DNA from: Candidatus Njordarchaeota archaeon
Lineage (GTDB): Archaea; Asgardarchaeota; Njordarchaeia; Njordarchaeales; JAHKLH01
Direction: 5' to 3'
Assembly: GCA_029856635.1 (NCBI GenBank)
Contig: JAHKLH010000095.1
Coordinates: forward strand, 1 to 6,204
DNA: 6,204 bases
Under the pieces are notes generated by a model. That model worked only from the letters and a program-made list of their open reading frames with translations. It ran no database searches and was not told the origin of the DNA. Positions 1 through 5,859 of the stretch are shown here, in pieces; within the stretch, counting starts at the first letter, position 1, and the number at the start of each line of letters is the position of its first letter. The position numbers and the translations under genes were made by a program.

Positions 1-53
1 ATACGCTCTTTGATGTGGTTTTCCTGCATAGCGTAGTCGACCTCAAGGTTTAG
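1..53 (+). CDS. Possible 3' end of an unidentified plus-strand gene (partial)
   Basis: A reading frame open from the window edge codes for about 16 residues (TLFDVVFLHSVVDLKV) and stops with TAG at 51-53. It is followed by T-rich stretches at 79-82 and 89-93 that could end its transcript, and it would be convergent with the next gene. The stretch is clearly richer in G+C than the rest of the window. The minus strand is also open here: an ATG at 29-27 has GAGGT ten bases upstream and would begin MQENHIKER, running off the edge. Only one of the two can be the gene, and the fragment is too short to assign a family. Confidence 0.25.
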   Translation, partial: TLFDVVFLHSVVDLKV

Positions 54-119
54 ACGGGCTCCCCCGAATTGCCCTCAGTTTTAAATCATTTTTGTGTGTG
101 GCGTTAGCTACGGTTGCTC
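54..119. other. Short convergent intergenic gap with T-rich tract
   Basis: This stretch contains a C-rich segment around 58-75 and then T tracts at 79-82 and 89-93. A four-base inverted repeat (GGGC/GCCC) flanks the C-rich segment. On the plus strand this resembles a weak archaeal terminator for a gene ending at 53. I see no tRNA T-arm or other RNA gene signature. Confidence 0.25.
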
Positions 120-1361
120 TTATTCAGGATTTCTCAAAAACTCAAGAATCGTTTTTGGTTTTCGCGGTGGACTATGAGAAAGCAGCCATGCCTTTACCTT
201 CTGAGGCGTTCGTAATTTCTCTAAGATTTTTATTGCTTCATCATAAAGTGAAAAAAGCTTCTCTTTGATTTCATCAGGATATGGCTGAAATGGGATTATT
301 GAATATCTAGCATAACGCAATGCCTTTAATGCATGTTCTAAATTAATATGTCCAAGTGCAAAATGAGATAGAATATCCTCAATCTTAAGAAATGCTTCTC
401 TAGGTCCTTTTCTGAATTCTCTACCTCCTTTTATTGGTGACGGGTTTGGATTTAAACGTATGTCGTCAAGTTTATAATCAAATTTTATTGGAGTAAGAAT
501 TCGTACAGTCTTCGTCTTTCTAGGAGTTTCCGGTAACTCTTCTTTTTTTAACATTTTTCCCATGTAACCACCTACTTTCTTCACTGCAAGTTCTGCCAAC
601 TCATCCGCCTCTCCAATCTCAAATTTATTCCAACTAGGATTAAATCTTGGCTTCCCTGGGTTTAACCAATCAAGGTTGAAATTATCAAGATCGTCATATT
701 TTAGGGGAACACATACTACATTCAGTTTCCTATGAAGAGATAAGGGCGCAGTAAAAACTCTTTGAGGATCCATTAGGTTTTCAACAGCAATTTTAGGAAT
801 TCTTCTTATCTCTTCGCGCACTTCATCAATGGTAAACTTGACAATCGAGTAACTTATATCAAGCGGTTTATATTTTGCAAGCAATTCGTTAGAAAATGCG
901 TTTTCATGAATTCTGATATGTATTCCTCGACCACTCCAGACGAAATACACGGACTTTATAACTCCATATTTTTCTAGTGCTTTTGCAATGATTTTTGCCG
1001 TTTTAATTGTGTTTTGCCAGTTTTTTAGTTCGCTGTCTACATCCCATGCACAAGTCCGTTTTATCACGTTCTTTTCGTAATTTAATGCGTCCTCTTTTGT
1101 TTCCAATTTTCTGTAGATGTTAACCGTTCCATAAAAAGTCCTTGGACGTAGATCCCTAAAAACGAATAGAATGTGTTTTAGATCTTTCTCATTATTTATT
1201 GTGATTGGTTTTCCGCGAATGTATCTTACAAATATGTTTGCTCCAGATTCGTCTGTTTTTTCCATATGAATTGCAACCCATCGATGCCTTAAGAATTCAA
1301 TGAGGTTCTTTTTTACATATGCTCTAGAGTAATATTCGAAGACATTTACCATTTTTCTCAT
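120..1361 (-). CDS. Compact archaeo-eukaryotic primase (PriS/AEP superfamily)-like protein
   Basis: This is a 413-residue protein with the three catalytic motifs of the AEP fold. Motif I is WDVDSE (D107, D109, metal ligands), motif II is SGRGIHIRI (S143, H148), and motif III is D198 in a D-x-x-R-x4-P-x-x-L-H-x-K pattern (D198, R201, P206, H210, K212). That last pattern matches the archaeal primase small subunit. All catalytic positions are kept, so nucleotidyl transfer is plausible. It differs from replicative PriS: there is no Cys-rich zinc site after motif I (the only cysteines are C104 and C217), and the segment between motifs II and III is only about 50 residues. It also has a roughly 160-residue C-terminal part, basic and then helical, that I do not recognise. 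It therefore looks like an accessory or divergent AEP rather than the main primase, but this is inference. The start is uncertain: no Shine-Dalgarno precedes ATG 1361, and a second ATG lies at 1352. It lies 72 bp downstream of the DUF6884-like gene on the same strand. Confidence 0.75.
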   Translation of the reverse strand: MRKMVNVFEYYSRAYVKKNLIEFLRHRWVAIHMEKTDESGANIFVRYIRGKPITINNEKDLKHILFVFRDLRPRTFYGTVNIYRKLETKEDALNYEKNVIKRTCAWDVDSELKNWQNTIKTAKIIAKALEKYGVIKSVYFVWSGRGIHIRIHENAFSNELLAKYKPLDISYSIVKFTIDEVREEIRRIPKIAVENLMDPQRVFTAPLSLHRKLNVVCVPLKYDDLDNFNLDWLNPGKPRFNPSWNKFEIGEADELAELAVKKVGGYMGKMLKKEELPETPRKTKTVRILTPIKFDYKLDDIRLNPNPSPIKGGREFRKGPREAFLKIEDILSHFALGHINLEHALKALRYARYSIIPFQPYPDEIKEKLFSLYDEAIKILEKLRTPQKVKAWLLSHSPPRKPKTILEFLRNPE

Positions 1362-1375
1362 ACGTAAAAAATGTA

Positions 1376-1419
1376 AGTAATACTCTTGAAGAAATACTCA
1401 CATCAGAAGCATAATACTA
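1376..1419 (-). repeat. Three short AGTATT-type repeats upstream of the AEP gene
   Basis: On the minus strand the heptamer GAGTATT occurs at 1399-1393 and 1385-1379, a 14-bp period. A variant, TAGTATT, lies at 1419-1413. They sit between the stop of the upstream gene and the AEP start, where an operator or promoter would be. Chance occurrence in AT-rich DNA is possible. Confidence 0.3.
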
Positions 1420-1433
1420 CGATTTATGGAGAC

Positions 1434-1895
1434 TTAGTAGTAATCTGTCAATTTTGTTTGATTTGAAGATAACATCTTCTTTAATTTTGCAAGCATCATT
1501 CCTAAGGGCAATCCTTTTAATGGCGTCTCCACGATTATTCCTAAAAGCTCTGCAGCTTTTTCTATCAAATTACAATATTTGGTGCTAGCCAAAACAACTA
1601 ATTTTTTGAATTTAAACACTCCCTTTTCAACTAGTTGCTTTCTAACGATTTCTGGTGTTAGATCTGTTTCGTCAATTGTGACATTGTAATTTTCAATTAA
1701 TTCTGTTGGCTTAAGAATTCCGTATTTTGCACTAATTATGAACCACGGTGCTTTTAGCTTCTCAGCAAGTTTTTTTCCAAGCTTGAATAAATTTCCAACA
1801 TAGGCATCTTTAGCTTGTACCTTCTTCGGTGCATTAGGATTGATGTCCCATATTTTCTTCTTTGTACAAGAAACTATAAATGCTACATCATCCAT
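1434..1895 (-). CDS. DUF6884-like small protein
   Basis: A 153-residue soluble protein. It begins with a beta-strand followed by SCTKKK (S9-C10-T11-K12), then has an AKDAY segment (28-32), an ISAKYGIL motif (54-61), a conserved-looking ENY (68-70) and a C-terminal PLKGLPLG turn (125-132). This order (SCTK near the N-terminus, SAKYG in the middle, a glycine turn near the end) is what I associate with DUF6884-type proteins, whose biochemical role I do not know. The length fits a stand-alone domain. The start is supported by AGGGG on the minus strand eight bases upstream of ATG 1895. It is divergent from the hydrogenase operon and is followed after 72 bp by the AEP gene, so the two may be co-transcribed. 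The family call is from memory of motifs and is moderately sure; a catalytic role for C10 is only a guess. Confidence 0.6.
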   Translation of the reverse strand: MDDVAFIVSCTKKKIWDINPNAPKKVQAKDAYVGNLFKLGKKLAEKLKAPWFIISAKYGILKPTELIENYNVTIDETDLTPEIVRKQLVEKGVFKFKKLVVLASTKYCNLIEKAAELLGIIVETPLKGLPLGMMLAKLKKMLSSNQTKLTDYY

Positions 1896-1931
1896 TTGAA
1901 ATTCCCCTTTTAATTTGCCAACATTTCTAGC

Positions 1932-1945
1932 GCAAAGTTATATAC
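1932..1945. promoter_or_regulatory. BRE/TATA-like element in the divergent region
   Basis: On the plus strand, purine-rich GCAAAG (1932-1937) precedes TTATATAC (1938-1945). A start of transcription about 25 bases downstream would fall near 1967, giving a leader of about 28 bases with the frhA ribosome binding site. On the minus strand the same bases read GTATATAA and lie 42 bases from the opposite start codon, which is also a workable distance. The element may drive frhAGB, the DUF6884-like gene, or both. The plus-strand reading has the better BRE. Confidence 0.5.
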
Positions 1946-1984
1946 GAAATTAATATTCAACATTGCATCAATATCTCTTGTTTT

Positions 1985-1989
1985 AGGGA
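1985..1989 (+). promoter_or_regulatory. frhA ribosome binding site
   Basis: AGGGA is followed by exactly 5 bases (ATAAA) and then ATG 1995. It supports the chosen start of frhA. Confidence 0.6.
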
Positions 1990-1994
1990 ATAAA

Positions 1995-3170
1995 ATGTCT
2001 CAAAAAATAGTAGAGCTGACGAGAATTGCAGGAGATGCTAAATTTTATATTTTTCATGATGGAAAAAGAGTATTGAGAGCTCACTTCATCGCAACCGCAC
2101 CAGTAAGAGGTTTCGAAAAATTAGCCATAGGAAAACACCCTTTGCTCCTGATAGAAGCCGCAATGAGAGTATGTGGAATATGCCATGCAGCCCATGGAAT
2201 TGCATGCTCCGAGGCTTTAGAACATGCTTTAGGTTTAGCACCTCCATTTGCTGGTCGTCTCCTTCGCGAAGCAATTGGACTTTTGAATAGAATTCAATCA
2301 CATCTATTTGTTATTGCATTAGTTTTAGGAGATATGTTCAAGAAAAAAGAATTGCAAAGGGAATTGCTTTTAAAAATTGTTCAAAATCTTGAAAAAATAA
2401 ATCGTATTCTTACACGCCTTGGGGGTGCTCCAACACATCCACCATATTTAACAATTGGCGGAGTCTTAAGACCTCCTACACCACAAGTAATTAAGTTTGC
2501 AAAGGATAATTTAGCAACAGTATTGAATGATTTTCAGAAGATAAAGGACTTACATTTTGATGAAGACAAATGGTCAGAAAGAATAGAAAAACTTGCGGAA
2601 GTAAAGTTGTCTCCTAAATTTTTGGCATCACATCCATTTTATGGAGATAGGTATAATGTAAATCCCACGCAGGTTAAGGTTTTTACGTATGATGAATACA
2701 GACCTGATGCTAAAGAAATAGGAAAGGAAAGCTCTGCATGTATTGCCAAGTACGGGAATAATTTTATTGAGGTTGGTCCAAGAGCAAGGTTAGTGGTCTA
2801 CAGAGATTTTAATGATTATCGCTTAATTGGAGTACATCTTGCAAGAATTCTTGAAGTTGAATTGTGCTTGGAACGAACCCTTGAGATACTTGATATAATT
2901 GATATTCATGAATCCATAAGAGCTCCTGAACTAACTCTCCATGAGGGAAAGGGAGTTGGTGTATATGAAGCACCTCGAGGAACACTTTTTCACTTCGTTG
3001 AATTAGATTCCATGGGAAGAGTTAAAAACTTTAAGGTAGTGGTTCCAACAATGTTTAATATACCAATTATAGAAAAAGCCGCAGAAAAACTTCCACCAGA
3101 TTTAGCACCTCTTGTAGCTCGAATTTACGATCCTTGTATTCCTTGTGCTACGCATTTTATAAAAGTTTAA
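1995..3170 (+). CDS. frhA: F420-reducing [NiFe]-hydrogenase large (alpha) subunit
   Basis: This subunit carries the NiFe active site that splits or forms H2, in a cytoplasmic group 3 hydrogenase. The N-terminal Ni motif is RVCGICHAAH (58-67; ligands C60, C63), preceded by the conserved glutamate in GFEKLAIGK (E41). The C-terminal motif is DPCIPCATH (379-387; ligands C381, C384). Family blocks GPRARL (261-266), YEAPRGTLFH (324-333) and PTMFNIP (351-357) are present. At 391 residues it is near the usual size for FrhA. Only FIKV follows H387, so the C-terminal peptide that a maturation endopeptidase normally removes is just four residues or is not a real propeptide. It is the first gene of frhA-frhG-frhB. 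Assignment to the F420-reducing type rests on its neighbours, especially FrhG and FrhB. An MvhA-like protein is the alternative if the neighbours are ignored. Confidence 0.92.
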   Translation: MSQKIVELTRIAGDAKFYIFHDGKRVLRAHFIATAPVRGFEKLAIGKHPLLLIEAAMRVCGICHAAHGIACSEALEHALGLAPPFAGRLLREAIGLLNRIQSHLFVIALVLGDMFKKKELQRELLLKIVQNLEKINRILTRLGGAPTHPPYLTIGGVLRPPTPQVIKFAKDNLATVLNDFQKIKDLHFDEDKWSERIEKLAEVKLSPKFLASHPFYGDRYNVNPTQVKVFTYDEYRPDAKEIGKESSACIAKYGNNFIEVGPRARLVVYRDFNDYRLIGVHLARILEVELCLERTLEILDIIDIHESIRAPELTLHEGKGVGVYEAPRGTLFHFVELDSMGRVKNFKVVVPTMFNIPIIEKAAEKLPPDLAPLVARIYDPCIPCATHFIKV

Positions 3171-3171
3171 G

Positions 3172-3176
3172 GGTGA
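3172..3176 (+). promoter_or_regulatory. frhG ribosome binding site (decides a GTG start)
   Basis: GGTGA lies 5 bases before GTG 3182, the same spacing as at frhA, frhB and the HAAS gene. It is too close to ATG 3176, which it overlaps, and 14 bases from ATG 3191. Confidence 0.55.
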
Positions 3177-3181
3177 TGAAT

Positions 3182-3880
3182 GTGAAACGTATGAAGATTA
3201 TTAATGTCGATCTTGGAGGATGTGAAGGTTGCTGTGTATCTCTTTTTAGAGCACTTCCACAAATATCTCAATTCGGGGACTTCATCTCCCGTTATACTGT
3301 TGAGGAGAACTTTGAGATTTCTGATGCCGATGTAATTTTTGTTACAGGAAGTGTGTGTATGAATGATCCGCACGCAATAGAACTTCTTAAAGAAGCAAGA
3401 AACAAGGCCAAAATCCTAGTAGCACTTGGAAGTTGCGCTGTTTTTGGAGGAATTACAAGATTTTCACGAGGAGGGCAAATGCCTAAACCGGAACATCGAA
3501 TATTTTCACCTATTTCGCGAGTAGTTACAATAGAATATGCGATTCCTGGATGTCCTCCGCCACCAGTAACCATAGTATCATTTTTGCGTTTTCTTATCAC
3601 GGGGAGAGAGCAACAGTTACTTTTATTTAAAGCCGTAGCTAGTCTTGAGAAACCCTTATCTGGATTTGATTTACTTGACGATGTAGTATTCTCTGGACTA
3701 TGCATAGGTTGTGGTGCGTGTACATTATCATGTCCAACACAAGCACTAATACTTATTGAGAGAAGACCAGAGTTAATTGTAGAAAAGTGCATTAGATGTG
3801 GAACTTGTTATGTGAGATGCCCTCGCGCATCTCAACTCCTAGTAAGACGATATCTTGAGAAGATAAAATCTAAGTCGTAA
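3182..3880 (+). CDS. frhG: F420-reducing [NiFe]-hydrogenase small (gamma) subunit, three [4Fe-4S] clusters
   Basis: This is the electron-transfer subunit between FrhA and FrhB. From the GTG start it has 232 residues. The N-terminal hydrogenase small-subunit domain gives proximal-cluster cysteines C14 and C17 (GGCEGCC), C85 (GSCAVFGG) and C124 (PGCPP). The C-terminal part is a double ferredoxin with CxxCxxCxxxCP at C174/177/180/184 and at C203/206/209/213. The segment RFSRGGQMPKPEHRIFSPI (93-111) resembles methanogen FrhG rather than MvhG and is good evidence for the F420 type. The region between the first cysteine motif and GSVC (56-59) looks shorter than in methanogen FrhG as I remember it. 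No signal peptide is present, as expected for a cytoplasmic enzyme. The gene begins 11 bases after the frhA stop. A longer frame from ATG 3134 would overlap frhA by 37 bases and is not preferred; ATG 3176 and ATG 3191 are alternative starts. Confidence 0.9.
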   Translation: MKRMKIINVDLGGCEGCCVSLFRALPQISQFGDFISRYTVEENFEISDADVIFVTGSVCMNDPHAIELLKEARNKAKILVALGSCAVFGGITRFSRGGQMPKPEHRIFSPISRVVTIEYAIPGCPPPPVTIVSFLRFLITGREQQLLLFKAVASLEKPLSGFDLLDDVVFSGLCIGCGACTLSCPTQALILIERRPELIVEKCIRCGTCYVRCPRASQLLVRRYLEKIKSKS

Positions 3881-3887
3881 TTATATT

Positions 3888-3892
3888 GGGGA
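3888..3892 (+). promoter_or_regulatory. frhB ribosome binding site
   Basis: GGGGA is followed by 5 bases (TAAAA) and ATG 3898. It rules against the in-frame TTG at 3886, which would place the site inside the gene. Confidence 0.6.
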
Positions 3893-3897
3893 TAAAA

Positions 3898-4740
3898 ATG
3901 AGTGTCTTTGCAATTCCTCCGGAGAAACCAATTGGAGACTACATTGATGTTTTTTTAGCTCAATCGACGATTGAGGAAATTCGTTCTAGAAGAATCGGAA
4001 GCGGCGGTGCGGTTACATCAATGTTATGCTGGCTTCTAGAGAAGGGAAAGATAGATGCCGTCGTTGCTATAAGACGCATACGTGGTTTCAAAGGCGATGT
4101 TGTAATTGCTCGGACAAAGGATGAAGTTATTAAAGCTTCTGGAAATAAATGGCAATTGGTTCCCTTTACTGCCAAACTGAAAGATGCTATTGAACATAGT
4201 GCGCTTGAGAAAGTTGCAATAGTTGCCCTCCCATGTCAAGCATATTTCTTGAGACAAATGAGAGATTTCCCGCTTCTAGAAACAGAATTTGGAAAAAGAC
4301 TCGATTTGATAATCTCGCTCTTCTGTTTTGGTACATTTGCTCACGAAGCTTTTTTGAGTTACCTAAAAAGCAAATATAACATTTCCGCGGAGCAAATACA
4401 AGACATTAGACTCGTAGGAGACGTACTTACAATCCATTATGATAAGAAAGAAGTAAAAATTCCAACTAAAGAAGTAATTTCATATATGCAAGTCGGATGC
4501 CTTGTATGCCCAGACTATACTGGCGTTTTTGGAGATATTTCGGCTGGGATTTCTGAAAACTATCTGGGATGGACCGTATTAATTGCAAGAACAAAGAAAG
4601 GATTGGAAATTATAAAACAGGTCGCCGATGAAGGTTATATAACGATAAAACAAGCTCCTGGCTCCGTTATTGAAGAAATCGAATTAAAGGCACGCGCAAA
4701 AATTTCTCGTGCATCAAAATACGCGTTAGCGCTGTTATAG
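3898..4740 (+). CDS. frhB: Coenzyme F420 hydrogenase beta subunit
   Basis: This is the flavoprotein subunit that passes electrons between the FrhG clusters and coenzyme F420, using FAD and one [4Fe-4S] cluster. It has 280 residues from ATG 3898, close to the usual FrhB size. Visible family blocks, in order, are: IGSGGAVTSMLCWLLEKGKIDAVV near the N-terminus (33-56), VALPCQ with C113 (109-114), SLFCFGTF with C143 (140-147), GCLVCPDYTGVFGDISAG (200-217, with C201 and C204), and GWTVLIART (224-232). C113, C143, C201 and C204 are the likely cluster ligands by family pattern. No separate ferredoxin domain is attached, which fits electron delivery from FrhG. FrhB-like proteins also serve other F420 enzymes, but its place 17 bases after frhG in one operon makes the hydrogenase role likely. 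Transcription probably ends in the T-run just after the stop. Confidence 0.9.
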   Translation: MSVFAIPPEKPIGDYIDVFLAQSTIEEIRSRRIGSGGAVTSMLCWLLEKGKIDAVVAIRRIRGFKGDVVIARTKDEVIKASGNKWQLVPFTAKLKDAIEHSALEKVAIVALPCQAYFLRQMRDFPLLETEFGKRLDLIISLFCFGTFAHEAFLSYLKSKYNISAEQIQDIRLVGDVLTIHYDKKEVKIPTKEVISYMQVGCLVCPDYTGVFGDISAGISENYLGWTVLIARTKKGLEIIKQVADEGYITIKQAPGSVIEEIELKARAKISRASKYALALL

Positions 4741-4756
4741 TTTTTGTGTATTTTTT
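4741..4756 (+). terminator. T-run terminator of the frhAGB operon
   Basis: Five T residues follow the frhB stop directly, and six more come after GTGTA. There is no clear stem-loop, which fits archaeal intrinsic termination on T-rich DNA. The opposite strand is A-rich here and shows no matching T-run for the convergent gene. Confidence 0.55.
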
Positions 4757-4767
4757 CATGCTAAAGT

Positions 4768-5859
4768 TTAGAATAACTCTCGTTCTTTCCTTATCTTAAG
4801 AGCCGCTATCACAAAATCAACGATAATTAAAATCAAGATTATTAAGCACAATATTCGTACGAGAGGAATGTATTCCGAGGGAATTAAAATGAAAGTTACT
4901 TGCAAACCATCAGTACGCGTTACTTTTGGCACTTGTAATTGCTCTGTATACAAGTTAATTAGGATTAGTACTGGAATAAACACAAACCACGTTACTGAGC
5001 TAAGTACGCCAACAACTTTACTTTTCCTTTCTGTGTAAAGTTCATAAAGACCTTCTGAAATTATAAGAATACTCCTAAGCGTCAAAAACACAGTTAAACT
5101 TACAAAACACAATGATGTAAGATCATTTAATGATAATTTAGTTGGCAACAAGTAAATCCAATATGCAATAGCTATTAAAAATAATCCAAGTGCAACCTTA
5201 GTTCCAGCTACAAAGGAACTAGCCACCTTCACTCGTGGAACTTCCACAGAAATCAATGGTTCACGCTTAACAAAGGCATACCGTTCTGGGCGTCTTACTT
5301 GCTTAATCCGAACCTTACGAGGACCTTTTCTATATTCTCTTGGCGACAGACCAAACCAACTTAAAATTTCATCAAGAATTCGTTTGAATGCCTCCTTAAC
5401 CTCGGGAATATTCGAAATAACGAGAAACACAAGGTATGTGAAGATCAAAATTGCGATCATCGATATAACAGCACCAAACGTAACACTAATAACATGTTCA
5501 GTTATTCCAGTAGTTACAGCATGAATTAATGAAATAGAAAAGAAGAAAAGCATCACAAGTAACTCCAAAGCAAGAAGCCTTGCAAAATAAGGATATAAAT
5601 CATCACTTATTCCAAGCCGAATAATTATTTCACTTCGTTCAGAGCCAATACTCATATACCTTCGAGCAAGCTCTTCCGGCGGCCCTAACTCTTTAATCAC
5701 TTTGTATACGTTTTCGACAGTTAGTCCGCCTAATTCTTCACACTTATCAAGAATATGAGTTCTCAATTCCTCAACAACATCAGCAGCAATGTCTTTTGGA
5801 AGATATCTACGCACATCATCTAAATACAAATCTATCAATCGAATCGCATCCTCACTCAT
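4768..5859 (-). CDS. HAAS (DUF1700-like) domain membrane protein with about six membrane segments
   Basis: The protein has 363 residues from ATG 5859. Residues 1-75 form a charged helical domain with the pattern typical of HAAS domains: LIDLYLDDVRRYLP, then DVVEELRTHILDK, then VIKELGPPEELARRYM. Hydrophobic segments suggest membrane helices near 93-115, 123-149, 217-239, 246-268, 281-303 and 332-354. A basic, probably cytoplasmic linker (155-212) lies between the second and third, and an approximately 28-residue loop lies between the fifth and sixth. HAAS domains are known to be encoded beside PadR regulators and are thought to link them to a membrane signal. The membrane part is not recognised. 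An in-frame GTG at 5868 is possible, but GGTGA lies 5 bases before ATG 5859, which I prefer. The start overlaps the PadR stop by 8 bases, so translation is coupled. Confidence 0.75.
   Translation of the reverse strand: MSEDAIRLIDLYLDDVRRYLPKDIAADVVEELRTHILDKCEELGGLTVENVYKVIKELGPPEELARRYMSIGSERSEIIIRLGISDDLYPYFARLLALELLVMLFFFSISLIHAVTTGITEHVISVTFGAVISMIAILIFTYLVFLVISNIPEVKEAFKRILDEILSWFGLSPREYRKGPRKVRIKQVRRPERYAFVKREPLISVEVPRVKVASSFVAGTKVALGLFLIAIAYWIYLLPTKLSLNDLTSLCFVSLTVFLTLRSILIISEGLYELYTERKSKVVGVLSSVTWFVFIPVLILINLYTEQLQVPKVTRTDGLQVTFILIPSEYIPLVRILCLIILILIIVDFVIAALKIRKERELF

Noticed and set aside
1..119. Possible tRNA or other RNA gene in the GC-rich edge
   Set aside because: No T-arm consensus or acceptor pairing was found on either strand.
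2086..2301. Short open frame antisense to the FrhA Ni-site region
   Set aside because: It is explained by the conserved large-subunit coding sequence on the other strand.
3292..3792. 166-residue open frame antisense to frhG
   Set aside because: It is rich in Ser, Pro and Thr with no family motif, and lies entirely opposite a well-supported iron-sulfur gene; it has no visible ribosome binding site role.
3886..3900. TTG 3886 as the frhB start
   Set aside because: The GGGGA ribosome binding site lies within the first codons of that version and is ideally spaced for ATG 3898.
3960..4257. Two overlapping antisense frames inside frhB
   Set aside because: Both are short, mutually overlapping and opposite conserved FrhB blocks.
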